Positions 7,557-16,017 of a stretch of 64,000 nucleotides of DNA are shown here, piece by piece. This DNA is from Bordetella sp. BOR01 (GTDB lineage Bacteria; Pseudomonadota; Gammaproteobacteria; Burkholderiales; Burkholderiaceae_B). The stretch lies in contig NZ_JAHUWT010000001.1 of the NCBI RefSeq assembly GCF_019218885.1, forward strand, positions 1,488,001 through 1,552,000. The letters are read 5' to 3'. Both the position numbers and the translations under genes were made by a program. The notes under the pieces are model-generated. The model searched no databases. It had not been told where the DNA came from and saw only the letters and a list, made by a program, of their open reading frames with translations. How positions within the stretch are numbered: the first letter of the stretch is position 1; the number at the start of each line of letters is the position of its first letter.

Positions 7557-10048
7557 GTGTAGCGCAGGGTGGCGTACAGCATGCGGCCGGCGCCGTACGT
7601 GCACGCGGTGTCGGTAACGCACGTGCCCACGTAGCGGCGATCGAACAAGTTGCTGGCGTTCAACACTATGCTCAACCCGCCCAGCGATGGATGGGCGCGG
7701 CCGAAGTCATACGACAGCGCCGCATCGACCAGGGTGGCGGCCGGAATGCGCAGCGTGTTGGCCGGATCGCCCCAGTCCGCGCCCACGTAGCGCACGCCGG
7801 CACCCAGCCCCAGGCCTTGCAGCGCGCCGCTTTGCACGGTGTAGTTCAACCAGGCGGCCGCCTGGTGGCGCGGTGCGTAGTACTGTTTCTTGCCTTGCCG
7901 CGATTCGGGTGCGCCATTGACCAGGTCGGTGTTGTCGCTGCGGGTGACGACCGAGTCCACATATGAATACGAGGCGATCATGTCCAGGCCGCGGGCCAGG
8001 CTGGCCTTGCCTTCCAGCTCGATGCCGCGCGCCCGTGTTTCGCCGGTCTGGTTCTGGAAGCCGGGCGGCCGGCCGGGCGTCGTGTCGGCGCTCAGCACGT
8101 TGGTCTGCGTCAGTTGGTACACCGACAGCGTAATCATGCTGTCGCTGCCTGGCGGCTGGTACTTCACGCCGGCCTCGATCTGCCGGCCCTTGCTGGCTTC
8201 GAACGGGTTGCCTTCGAAATCGGTGCCGGCGGTGGGAGCGAACGAGGTCGAGTACGACATGTAGGGCGCCCAGCCGTTGTCGAACAGGTAGGTCAGGCCG
8301 GCGCGGCCGGTGAAGGCGTTGTCGCGCTGCACGACTTTCTGCGAGGCCAGCAGGTTGCGGGTACTGCTGTCGGCAATGTCGTAGCGGCCGCCCAGCGTCA
8401 GCAGCCAGTTGTCATAGCGCAGTTGATCTTGCGCGTAGAAGCCGTACTGTTCGCTGTTCTGGCGGGCATCGATGCGCGGGGTCAGGTCGTCGATGCCGGG
8501 CAGGGGCAGCCCATATACCGGGTCATACAGATCCAGCGGCGGCACGCCGGCAATGACGTTGGCGAACCGATAGGTGTCGCGCATGTTCAGGTAGTCGAAG
8601 CCCAGCAAGGCTTCGTGGCGTACCGGGCCGGTGTCGAAGCGCGCCAGCGCTTGCGTGTCGACCGTGACCGTCGAGCCGGTGCCGCGGCCGCGCGACATCG
8701 TGCGCGACCACGTCCGCATGTCGACCGGGTTCAGCATATAGCCCGGCATGGAGCGGGCTTCGGCGCGCATGTGGTTGTAGCGCAGGTTCTGCTTGAAGGT
8801 CCAGGTCTCGTTGGCTTGGTGGCTGAACAGATAGCCCACCGAATACTGTTCGCGGTTGTAGCGGTCCCAGTCCCGTTCGCCGGTGAAGCGGTGGCGCGGG
8901 ATTCTGCCGTTGGGGTTGTCGTGCAGCGTGCCCGCGGCGGGCAGGTTGCCATACAGCGGCACCTGGCGGTCTTTCTGGTAGAAACCCAGCAGCGTCAGCG
9001 ACGTGGCGGCCGATGGCCTGAAGGTCAGGGCCGGCGCCGCGAAGGTGCGGTCGTCTTGGCCGTAGCGCGGCGATTGCGATGCGTCGCGTTGCAGCGCGGT
9101 CAGGCGATAGTTCCACTGGCCTGCCTCGTCTACCGGGCCGCTCAGGTCCACCGCGGCTTGCGCGCGGCCATAGCTGCCAGTCTGCAGCGCGACTTCGCGC
9201 TGCGGGGTATCGGTGGGCAGCTTGCTGACCATATTGATCAGGCCGCCCGGCGTGTTCTGCCCATACAGCACTGATGACGGCCCCTTCAGCACTTCCACCC
9301 GTTCCAATCCGTAGGGCTCGATCTGCAGCATGCCGAAGCTGTATGCGCCGTACGGCAGGCGCGAACCATCCAGATTGCTGCGCGCGGCATATCCGCCGCG
9401 CAGGTAGATGTTGTCGTAGCGCAGGTCGGCACTGCCGCCGGGGGAATACAGGCCCGGAGTGTATGACAACGCCTCCACGATGGTGCGGGATCCGCGCACG
9501 GTGATTTCGTCGCGTGTGACCACGTTTACCGTCTGCGGGACTTCGATCAGCGGGGTGTCGGTCTTGGTGCCGGTGGCGCTGCGCCGCGCAACAAAGCCCA
9601 GCACCGGTCCCGTGGCCGATTCGCGCGCGCCTTCCACAGTGACCGCGGGCAGTACCGCAGCCGCGCCGCCGGGCGTGCGCCGCAAGGTATAGACATCGCC
9701 GCTGGCACGCACCGGCATGAGCCCGGTGCCGGCCAGCAGCCGGCCCAGCCCCTGGTCTACCGTCCAGCGCCCTTGCAGGCCCCGCGACTGCTGGCCTTCG
9801 GTAAGCGCGGGGTCGAACGACAGGTTGATGCCCGCCGTGCCGGCGAAGGTGGCCAGCACCGTGCCCAGCGGGCCGGCCGGTATGTTGAATTGCTGCGCCG
9901 TGGATTGCGCCTGGGCGGCGGCCTGCGCATGGGCGCCAGGCGCGGCTGCCGACAGGGCCATGGCGACCGACAGGGCGGTCAGGGCACCCACGCGGCGGGC
10001 GGTCGGCGCGATGCGCGCGCGAGTCGGGAAAGGGCGAAGTCGGGTCAT
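7550..10048 (-). CDS. TonB-dependent ferric-siderophore receptor with signalling domain
   Basis: An 832-residue outer-membrane receptor. A Sec signal peptide ends near AAPGAHA (residue 41). An STN signalling domain follows at about 55-110 (GPLGTVLATFAGTAGINLSF), then a TonB box-like LPAVTVEG near 133. The plug domain runs to about 270, with VNVVTRDE and VLYGQNTPGGLINMVSK. A 22-strand barrel ends in the C-terminal aromatic RYTW. The STN domain means it is a transducer: ligand binding is relayed to the FecR-like anti-sigma factor and the FecI-like sigma factor encoded just upstream. The ligand is not readable; the plug resembles receptors for ferrichrome, pyoverdine or hydroxamate siderophores. 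Confidence 0.93.
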   Translation of the reverse strand: MTRLRPFPTRARIAPTARRVGALTALSVAMALSAAAPGAHAQAAAQAQSTAQQFNIPAGPLGTVLATFAGTAGINLSFDPALTEGQQSRGLQGRWTVDQGLGRLLAGTGLMPVRASGDVYTLRRTPGGAAAVLPAVTVEGARESATGPVLGFVARRSATGTKTDTPLIEVPQTVNVVTRDEITVRGSRTIVEALSYTPGLYSPGGSADLRYDNIYLRGGYAARSNLDGSRLPYGAYSFGMLQIEPYGLERVEVLKGPSSVLYGQNTPGGLINMVSKLPTDTPQREVALQTGSYGRAQAAVDLSGPVDEAGQWNYRLTALQRDASQSPRYGQDDRTFAAPALTFRPSAATSLTLLGFYQKDRQVPLYGNLPAAGTLHDNPNGRIPRHRFTGERDWDRYNREQYSVGYLFSHQANETWTFKQNLRYNHMRAEARSMPGYMLNPVDMRTWSRTMSRGRGTGSTVTVDTQALARFDTGPVRHEALLGFDYLNMRDTYRFANVIAGVPPLDLYDPVYGLPLPGIDDLTPRIDARQNSEQYGFYAQDQLRYDNWLLTLGGRYDIADSSTRNLLASQKVVQRDNAFTGRAGLTYLFDNGWAPYMSYSTSFAPTAGTDFEGNPFEASKGRQIEAGVKYQPPGSDSMITLSVYQLTQTNVLSADTTPGRPPGFQNQTGETRARGIELEGKASLARGLDMIASYSYVDSVVTRSDNTDLVNGAPESRQGKKQYYAPRHQAAAWLNYTVQSGALQGLGLGAGVRYVGADWGDPANTLRIPAATLVDAALSYDFGRAHPSLGGLSIVLNASNLFDRRYVGTCVTDTACTYGAGRMLYATLRYTW

Positions 10049-10151
10049 CCTGGCAGCGTCCGGGTTGGGGATCTGCCGGGTTTGTCGTGCGAAACGCGAA
10101 AAGGGGACAAGAAAAAGTGTAACGGCGCGCGGGCGCGGCGTCGGGCCGGGT

Positions 10152-11105
10152 TCAAGCCGCCGCCAGCGTCACCCAGTAGCGCGTCCGGTAGACCACTTGC
10201 ACGGGCAGGCTGCGTGTTACCGCGTGCAGCGCGGTATCGGTATTGCTCAATTGGAATGCGCCCGAGACATGCAGGTCGGCGATCTCCGGTTCGCAACGCA
10301 CGATGCCCGGCCGGTAGCGGTTGATCTCGGCGGCGAAATCGGCCAGCGACAACGCATCGGCATACAGGATGCCCTGCGTCCAGGCTTGCGGCGGATATCG
10401 TAGCGGCCGAGCGGGGCCCACCGTGTCGCGCCAGAAATACGCGGCGTGGCCCGCGGCCAGGTCCAGCCCGGTGCCCGCCGCCGGCTGGACACCGACACGG
10501 CCATCGATCACCGACACCTCGCTGCGGTCGTCGAACTGCCGCACCGTGAAGCGCGTCTGGCCAGCCTGCACGCTGCCTTGAGCGGTTTGCACCAGCAAGG
10601 GCAGCGGGCTGGCGTGGGCCGACTCCACCAGGATTTCGCCGGCGCGCAGCACGATCTGCCGCAGGGTGCTGGTGAACGAAATGTCTACCGCACTGGCGGT
10701 ATTCAGGGTGACCAGGCTGCCGTCGGGCAAGTCGACGCGGCGCTGCTCGCCCACGCCGGTGGCGCGGTCGGCGATCCAGTTTTGCCATGGCGCCACGCGC
10801 CAGGCCAGCCAACCGGACGGTGCCGCGATGGCCAGGCCGGCCAATACGCGCAGGGCCGCGCGGCGGTCATGCCGTACGTCGCGGTCCAGCGCGGCCCGGC
10901 CCAGCCCCGGCGGCAGGCCGCCCAGCTTGGACAGGACATCCTGCGCGCGGCGCCAGGCGCGTTCGTGTTCGGTACTGCGCTGGCGCCACCGCTCACAGGC
11001 TTGATGGTCTTGCGGCGAACAGTTGCCCGAGTGCATCAGTACCAGCCAGTCGGCCGCTTCCGCGGCGATGCCCGGGTCGATGGCGGATGACTGCGGAGAA
11101 CTCAT
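10152..11105 (-). CDS. FecR-family anti-sigma/sigma regulator
   Basis: A 317-residue protein with a cytoplasmic N-terminal DUF4880 region (EAADWLVLMHSGNCSPQD, then the QACERWRQRSTEHERAW motif), a membrane segment near residues 85-105 and a periplasmic FecR domain with the family hallmark RRVDLPDGSLVTLNTASAV. In FecIRA-type systems the periplasmic part contacts the receptor's STN domain and the N-terminal part controls the sigma factor. It overlaps the sigma-factor gene by 4 bases, and the receptor gene begins 103 bp after it ends. Confidence 0.92.
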   Translation of the reverse strand: MSSPQSSAIDPGIAAEAADWLVLMHSGNCSPQDHQACERWRQRSTEHERAWRRAQDVLSKLGGLPPGLGRAALDRDVRHDRRAALRVLAGLAIAAPSGWLAWRVAPWQNWIADRATGVGEQRRVDLPDGSLVTLNTASAVDISFTSTLRQIVLRAGEILVESAHASPLPLLVQTAQGSVQAGQTRFTVRQFDDRSEVSVIDGRVGVQPAAGTGLDLAAGHAAYFWRDTVGPARPLRYPPQAWTQGILYADALSLADFAAEINRYRPGIVRCEPEIADLHVSGAFQLSNTDTALHAVTRSLPVQVVYRTRYWVTLAAA

Positions 11106-11617
11106 GGTGCGGCCAGGATGCAGTGGCGAAATGCCTCGGCCATGTAGCGCTTGACCGTGCGTACGCTGATTTCCATATGGGCGGCAATCTGCTCATACGT
11201 CAGGCCATCCAGTTGCGATAGCAAGAAGGCGCCGCGCACCTTGGCGGGCAGGGCGTCGAGCAAGGCATCGATCTCTTGCAGGCTCTGCAGAATGATCAGG
11301 CGCTGTTCTTCCGACGGCGCATGGGCATCCGGCACTTGGGCCAGGGCGTCCAGGTAGGCGCGCTCAAGCGCGTGGCGGCGGTACAGATCCACCACCAGGC
11401 GCTTGGCGATGGTGGTCAGGTAGGCGCGAGGCTCGCGCAGGTCGGGCAGGGCGTGCCGCCGGCATGCCACCAGAATGCCCGCGAACGCATCCTGCGCCAG
11501 GTCGGCGGCGTCGGCGCTGTTGGCCAGGCGCTTGCGCAGCCAGCTGGAAAGCCAGCCATGATGCGCGTCGTACAACTGGGCAACGACCAAGGACGGCGTT
11601 GGATCGGGGGAGGGCAT
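11102..11617 (-). CDS. FecI-like ECF sigma factor
   Basis: A 171-residue extracytoplasmic-function sigma factor. Region 2 lies at about residues 15-85, with DLAQDAFAGILVACRR and the EPRAYLTTIAKRLVVD segment. Region 4 lies at about 110-165, with FLLSQLDGLTYEQIAAHMEISVRTVKRYMAEA cut by a typical HTH (shown here in two parts: LTYEQIAAHM and ISVRTVKRYM). It belongs to the FecI/PupI group that drives one TonB-receptor operon. The immediate upstream DNA holds a 10-bp perfect inverted repeat with AT-rich Fur-box-like content, so iron repression at this point is expected. Confidence 0.92.
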   Translation of the reverse strand: MPSPDPTPSLVVAQLYDAHHGWLSSWLRKRLANSADAADLAQDAFAGILVACRRHALPDLREPRAYLTTIAKRLVVDLYRRHALERAYLDALAQVPDAHAPSEEQRLIILQSLQEIDALLDALPAKVRGAFLLSQLDGLTYEQIAAHMEISVRTVKRYMAEAFRHCILAAP

Positions 11618-11623
11618 GCGGGC

Positions 11624-11662
11624 GGCGATAATTTGTAATAGGAATTAATCTCAATTATCGCC
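11624..11662 (-). promoter_or_regulatory. Fur-box-like palindrome upstream of the sigma-factor gene
   Basis: GGCGATAATT (11624-11633) and AATTATCGCC (11653-11662) form a perfect 10-bp inverted repeat around a 19-base AT-rich centre. On the coding strand it includes GATAATTGAGATTAATTC, which agrees with much of the GATAATGATAATCATTATC Fur consensus. The site sits 6 bases upstream of the sigma-factor ATG, so a bound repressor would cover both the promoter end and the translation start. Confidence 0.6.
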
Positions 11663-11713
11663 AGAAAACCCGCCGGACCGCAACGGCGGGCTGCCCGCCC
11701 GCCGCTTTTGTTG

Positions 11714-12694
11714 TTATTGCGCCTTGAGCCCCAGCCGGTCGATGGTGGAAGACCAGCGATCATATTCGCCGTCGATAAAGTCCTGGCATTGCGCCGGCGT
11801 CTTGTCCATGACTTCGGCACCCTGGAAACGCAGGCTCTCGAGCACGGTGGCGTCTTTCATGGCGGCCTGCAGCGCGGTGTTCAGTTTTTCCAGGATGGGT
11901 GCCGGGGTGCCCTTGGGCGCCAGCAGCACCTGCCAGGTGCCGGCATCGTAGTCCTTGAGGCCCGCCACGCTTTCCGACAGCGCCGGCACATCGGGCAGGG
12001 CGGCCGAGCGTTCGCGCGACGTGACCGCCAGCGCCTTGACCTGGCCGCTCTTGATGAACGGCATGGCACTGTTGAACGAGCCCGAATACATGAAGCTGGT
12101 GTTGCCGCCGGCCAGGTCGGTCAGCGCCGGCCCATTGCCTTTATAGGGCACGTGCTGGAACTCCAGGCCGAGCTTGGCGGCGATGTCCATGGCCACCAGG
12201 TGGTCGATCGAGCCATTGCCCGACGAGCCCATGAAGTACTTGCCGGGTTGCGCCTTCACCTGCCGATAGAAATCCTGGGCATCGGCGGCCGCCAGCTTCT
12301 TCGATGTCAGCAGGATCAGCGGCACGGCTACCGAGCACCCCGCCGCCACGAAGGCGGTCTTGGGGTTCAGGTCCTTGCGGTCGAACAGCGCGGGCGCGGT
12401 CGTGATCGACGATGTGCCGTACATCAGCGTATAGCCGTCCGGCTTGGCGCGCAGCAGTTCCTGCGCACCGATATTGCCGCCGGCGCCGGGCCGGTTCTCG
12501 ATGACGATGGGTATCTTCAGTTCTTCGGACACCTTCTTGAACAGCACCCGGCCGATGGCATCGGTGGGGCCGCCCGGCGCGAAGCCGATGATGAGCGTGA
12601 TGGCCTTGTCGGGATACGCGTCGGCGGCCTGCGCGCAGGGCATGCCGGCCAGCAGCCCGGCCAGGGCCGCTGCGATGGTGGTTTTTTTCGTCAT
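11714..12694 (-). CDS. Bug/TctC-family periplasmic solute-binding receptor
   Basis: A 326-residue exported receptor. The signal peptide starts MTKKTTIAAALAGLLAGMPC and is probably cut after AQA. The mature protein begins DAYPDKAITLIIGFAPGGPTD, the strand and loop that bind the ligand carboxylate in Bug proteins, and later shows RPGAGGNIG and KPDGYTLM. Bug receptors bind carboxylates, amino acids or nicotinate with high affinity; no TctA/TctB membrane partners are encoded nearby. A GGAGGAGA ribosome site sits 6-7 bases before the chosen ATG. The upstream neighbour is a CoA-transferase on the same strand, 28 bp away, so the ligand is probably the acid that enzyme activates. Confidence 0.9.
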   Translation of the reverse strand: MTKKTTIAAALAGLLAGMPCAQAADAYPDKAITLIIGFAPGGPTDAIGRVLFKKVSEELKIPIVIENRPGAGGNIGAQELLRAKPDGYTLMYGTSSITTAPALFDRKDLNPKTAFVAAGCSVAVPLILLTSKKLAAADAQDFYRQVKAQPGKYFMGSSGNGSIDHLVAMDIAAKLGLEFQHVPYKGNGPALTDLAGGNTSFMYSGSFNSAMPFIKSGQVKALAVTSRERSAALPDVPALSESVAGLKDYDAGTWQVLLAPKGTPAPILEKLNTALQAAMKDATVLESLRFQGAEVMDKTPAQCQDFIDGEYDRWSSTIDRLGLKAQ

Positions 12695-12722
12695 GGTGGG
12701 GTCTCCTCCTGGGGCACAGCAA

Positions 12723-14162
12723 TCAACAGGGATGCCAGGCCGCCGGATGGGCACCGTTGGGGGCGGGTGGCAAATCCCAATGGGCCGGGGTGCGCGAGAA
12801 CTGCGCGACCGGCGGCAGTTGTTCCAGCGGGCCATAGGCCGACTGGCGGGTTTCCAGCGTGGGTGTCAGGCCTTGCGCGAAATGGCGGCGCGGACGTTGC
12901 GGGTCGGCGTCGAAGCCGGGTTCCAAGCCCAGGCCTTGCACCCACATCGAGGTGCGCGCCAGCGATACCCTGACGTGATAGCTGCCTCCTTCCCGGGCGC
13001 GCCGGATCAGCGCCAGCATGGCGCCGGCCGCGCCCAGGTAGCCGGTCAGGTAGTCGTTGAGCAGGTAGGTGGGCACCACCCGGGGACGGCCCTTGCCGCC
13101 TTCGCGCATCGCAATGCCGCTGACGGTCTGGCCCAACTGCTCGAACCCGCCGCGCGTGGCCCAGGGGCCCTCGTCGCCATAGGCCGTGACCGATACGTAC
13201 ACCACGCCCGGCCGGATGGCCGCGGCTTCTTGCGGACCGAAGCCGCGCCGCGCCAGGCTGCCGGGCCGCCACGATTGCACCACCACGTCGGCGCCGGCCA
13301 TCAGTTCGCGGGCCTGCTGGCAATCGACGGCGCGGTCCAGGTCCAGGAAGGCCGAGCGCTTGCCGATATTGGTATCGACAGTCTGGCGAAACGGGTCCTG
13401 CAGCGTGGGCGAGGTCACGCGCAGCACGTCCGCGCCATGCTCGGCCAGCGTGCGGGCCACGACCGGGCCGGCGATCACGTGGCCCAGGTCCAGCACGCGC
13501 AAGCGGTCCAGCGGACGCTGTCCGGCCAGGGCCGGCTCGGGTTCGCTGTCGTCGATCTTGCGGATGTCGATGGCCGGCAGTTCGGCCAGCATGCGGCCCT
13601 GCGGATGTGCCAGCCATTCCTCTTGCGTACGCGCAAACGCGCCCGGCAGCTTGTACGTGGCAAAGGCTTCTTCGAGTTCCAGGCTGTTCCAGCGGCCGAT
13701 GGCAGCGCCCAGTGCGGCGGCGTTGTTGGGGCATTGCAGCAGGTCCAGCACGCCGTCGCGCAGATGCGGGTACGAGCCGATGGGAAAGAACCAGCGTCCG
13801 TCCGCCGTTTGATAGAAGTCGGCCTTCAATTCGGTCAGCAGCGACAGGGCAGGCAGGACATAGCCGCTTTGCTTCTGGAAATGGCCCGGGTTCAGCGAAC
13901 TGGCCGCCTGCATCCAGTCGATGGCGACATGCTGGCGCTGGCCGGTGGCCAGGTGCCACCAGCGCTCGGTGGCCAGGGCGTAGGCGCCGACGGCGCTGGC
14001 GGCCGCCACGGTCAGTTTGTGCGGCGAATCGAATGGCGGCGCGGCGCCGTGGAAGTGCAGGCGCTGGCCGGTGGGTTCATGCCAGGCCGACTGCGCGCCG
14101 AGCAAGGCGGTTATCGCCTGGTGGGCCTGGTCGGCCGAAGATGCTGCGTGATCCTGATCCAT
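12723..14162 (-). CDS. Class III (CaiB/BaiF) CoA-transferase, rearranged architecture
   Basis: A 479-residue protein. Residues 219-450 hold the normal N-terminal Rossmann part of family III CoA-transferases (LDRLRVLDLGHVIAGPVVAR). But residues 30-190 resemble the middle and late part of the same fold (GQRQHVAIDWMQAASSL, DGRWFFPIGSYPHLRDG), so the protein looks like a partial duplication or a permuted form. At the position of the catalytic Asp the sequence has Glu341 (RGGFEQLGQ). Family members move CoA between carboxylic acids. The gene is transcribed divergently from a LysR gene and is followed by a Bug receptor, a typical organic-acid locus. Confidence 0.8.
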   Translation of the reverse strand: MDQDHAASSADQAHQAITALLGAQSAWHEPTGQRLHFHGAAPPFDSPHKLTVAAASAVGAYALATERWWHLATGQRQHVAIDWMQAASSLNPGHFQKQSGYVLPALSLLTELKADFYQTADGRWFFPIGSYPHLRDGVLDLLQCPNNAAALGAAIGRWNSLELEEAFATYKLPGAFARTQEEWLAHPQGRMLAELPAIDIRKIDDSEPEPALAGQRPLDRLRVLDLGHVIAGPVVARTLAEHGADVLRVTSPTLQDPFRQTVDTNIGKRSAFLDLDRAVDCQQARELMAGADVVVQSWRPGSLARRGFGPQEAAAIRPGVVYVSVTAYGDEGPWATRGGFEQLGQTVSGIAMREGGKGRPRVVPTYLLNDYLTGYLGAAGAMLALIRRAREGGSYHVRVSLARTSMWVQGLGLEPGFDADPQRPRRHFAQGLTPTLETRQSAYGPLEQLPPVAQFSRTPAHWDLPPAPNGAHPAAWHPC

Positions 14163-14286
14163 GCGCGACTCCAGAAGCGTGGGGCGGTTTGCCGGCGCCG
14201 GGCCGCTCCCAGGCAGAGAAGTCTAGCCGCGGCAAAAATCCGCGTCCAACATATAATTTGCCACTCTGTAAGATAAAAAATGTCTC
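14163..14286. promoter_or_regulatory. Divergent LysR/CoA-transferase intergenic control region
   Basis: 124 bp between divergent genes. A TATAAT hexamer at 14252-14257 faces the LysR gene, in an AT-rich stretch that ends in AGATAAAAAATG. LysR proteins normally bind such divergent regions and control both genes. I do not see a clean T-N11-A palindrome here. Confidence 0.45.
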
Positions 14287-15183
14287 ATGCTGAACAGCCG
14301 CCTGCTCCGGCAATTCATTGCAGTTGCCGAAGAACTGCACTACGGCCGCGCCGCGGCTCGCGTGGGTATCGCGCAGTCGCCGCTCAGCCAGGCCATCCAG
14401 AAGCTCGAGGCGCACGTGGGCACGCCGCTGTTCCTGCGCAACAAGCGCACGGTATCGCTTACCCCCGCCGGCAAGATCTTCCTGGAAGAGGCCTATCAGT
14501 GGCTGAAGTACGAGCGCGTGGCGATCGAACGCACGCAGCATGCCCGCAACGGCGAAACCGGCCAACTGTCGCTGGGCTTCATCGGCAGCGCGGGCTATGG
14601 CTTCATGCCCGAACTCATCAATCACTTCCGGCGGCAGTACCCGCACGTACGGCTGCGCGTGGTCGAGATGACCACCAAAGACCAGCTTGAACAACTGAAG
14701 GGCCGCGGCCTGGACCTGGGCCTGCTGCGCACGCCCTTGCCGCAAGAGGCCGCGTTGATCGAAACCCGCCTGTACAAGCGCGACCGGCTGATGGTGGCGC
14801 TGCCCAGGACGCACGCCCTGGCCGGGCAGTCCAGCATCGCCTTGAAGCAGTTGGCGGGCGAGTCGTTCGTGGCCTTCTCGCGCGAGAAGGTGCCGGCCGC
14901 CCACGCGCAGTTGATCTCGGCCTGCAACGCGGCGGGCTTCTATCCGGATATCGAGCAGGAATGCTCGCAGGTGGGCGGCGTCATCTGCCTGGTGGCGGCG
15001 GGCTTGTCGGTGGCGCTGGTGCCCAGCAACCTGGCCTCGCTGATGCATCCCAAGGTGCAGTACCTGCCCCTGGCCGACCGCAGCCGGTTCCTGAACCAGG
15101 AGATCTCGGTGGCCTGGCGCAAGGGCGATGACAATCCCGCGCTGGCATCGTTCTTGAAAGTGGCCCGCGCGCAGGCAGGGTAA
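14287..15183 (+). CDS. LysR-family transcriptional regulator
   Basis: A 298-residue LysR regulator. The winged HTH covers residues 1-60 (LRQFIAVAEELHYGRAAARV, then SPLSQAIQKLE), and an effector-binding domain at about 90-295 has GFIGSAGYGFMPEL at its start. It is the BenM/CatM/CbbR-like size and arrangement. The gene is divergent from the CoA-transferase and Bug receptor, so it most likely senses the acid handled by that pair or its CoA ester. It ends 33 bp from the convergent phosphotransferase gene. Confidence 0.92.
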   Translation: MLNSRLLRQFIAVAEELHYGRAAARVGIAQSPLSQAIQKLEAHVGTPLFLRNKRTVSLTPAGKIFLEEAYQWLKYERVAIERTQHARNGETGQLSLGFIGSAGYGFMPELINHFRRQYPHVRLRVVEMTTKDQLEQLKGRGLDLGLLRTPLPQEAALIETRLYKRDRLMVALPRTHALAGQSSIALKQLAGESFVAFSREKVPAAHAQLISACNAAGFYPDIEQECSQVGGVICLVAAGLSVALVPSNLASLMHPKVQYLPLADRSRFLNQEISVAWRKGDDNPALASFLKVARAQAG

Positions 15184-15216
15184 GGCGCGGCGCGATGCCG
15201 GCGCCCGGATCTTGCG

Positions 15217-16017
15217 TCAGAAGAATTCGTCGAGCAAGCGGTAGAACGCCAGCCGAGCGGGGTCGATGTTGCCGCCATAGGCATCAAGAAATGCCGGCAC
15301 CCAGTCGGCGCCCAGGTTGTACTGGATGCTCCAGGCGGCCAGCGCCAGGTCCTGGTGGCGGTCGGCCACGCCCAAGCGGCCGCAATCGACGAAGCCGGTA
15401 AAGCCGCTGTCGTTGGCCATCAGGTTGGGCAGGCATGCATCGCCATGCGTGACGACCAGGTCTTCGTGGGCTGGCCGTTGTTCTTGCAGGGCCGCGAATG
15501 CCTGCGCCGCGCTTTGGCCCAGGCGCTCGGCGTCGAAATCGCCTGCATCGACGCGGCCTGCCTGTACGCGTTGCCGCGCGTGCTCGATACGAATCGCGGC
15601 ACGATGGTCGAAAGGGCAATCGGCAACGTCCAGGCCATGCAGCGCGCGCAATGCCGAGGCGGCGATAGCGACAACGCGCGCCGGGGGCAGCGCAGGTGAT
15701 GAGGCCAGGTCCAGGCCTGGTATGGCGCGCATGAACAGCCAGTCGTGACTGTGGGTACGGGCTTGGCCCATGACCTGCGGGCAAGGCTGCCCATGCGCCG
15801 CGAGCCAACGCAGCCGTTGTGCTTCGCCGCGCAGTTCGTCCAGGGGGCCGCGAGGTTCGATCTTGATGAACAGGTCGGGGCGGCCAGGTGCTGTCAGGCG
15901 AAACACCGCGGCGCCGGACCGGCCGATGGTTTGCGCCGTCCAGCCGTAGCTCGCCAGCCTGGCGTGCCAGGCGGCGGGCGGCACGCCGGGCGGGCCGTCT
16001 GGAACAGGCATGGTCAT
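15217..16017 (-). CDS. APH(3')-type aminoglycoside phosphotransferase
   Basis: A 266-residue kinase of the APH fold, the usual length of APH(3') enzymes. The nucleotide-binding Lys is in FIKIEPRG (K52). The catalytic loop is VTHGDACLPNLM (H191, D193, N198). The metal motif is FVDCGRLGVADRHQDLALA (D211). The C terminus is LAFYRLLDEFF, as in APH(3')-II-type proteins, so the resemblance goes well beyond generic phosphotransferases. Family enzymes phosphorylate the 3'-OH of kanamycin and neomycin. It overlaps pdxY by 4 bases as the last gene of a PLP operon, so it looks chromosomal and old rather than recently acquired. A different natural substrate is possible. Confidence 0.85.
   Translation of the reverse strand: MTMPVPDGPPGVPPAAWHARLASYGWTAQTIGRSGAAVFRLTAPGRPDLFIKIEPRGPLDELRGEAQRLRWLAAHGQPCPQVMGQARTHSHDWLFMRAIPGLDLASSPALPPARVVAIAASALRALHGLDVADCPFDHRAAIRIEHARQRVQAGRVDAGDFDAERLGQSAAQAFAALQEQRPAHEDLVVTHGDACLPNLMANDSGFTGFVDCGRLGVADRHQDLALAAWSIQYNLGADWVPAFLDAYGGNIDPARLAFYRLLDEFF

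Noticed and set aside
15217-16017. Recently acquired resistance cassette
   Set aside because: No integron, insertion sequence or base-composition change around the APH-type gene, and it overlaps pdxY by 4 bases.
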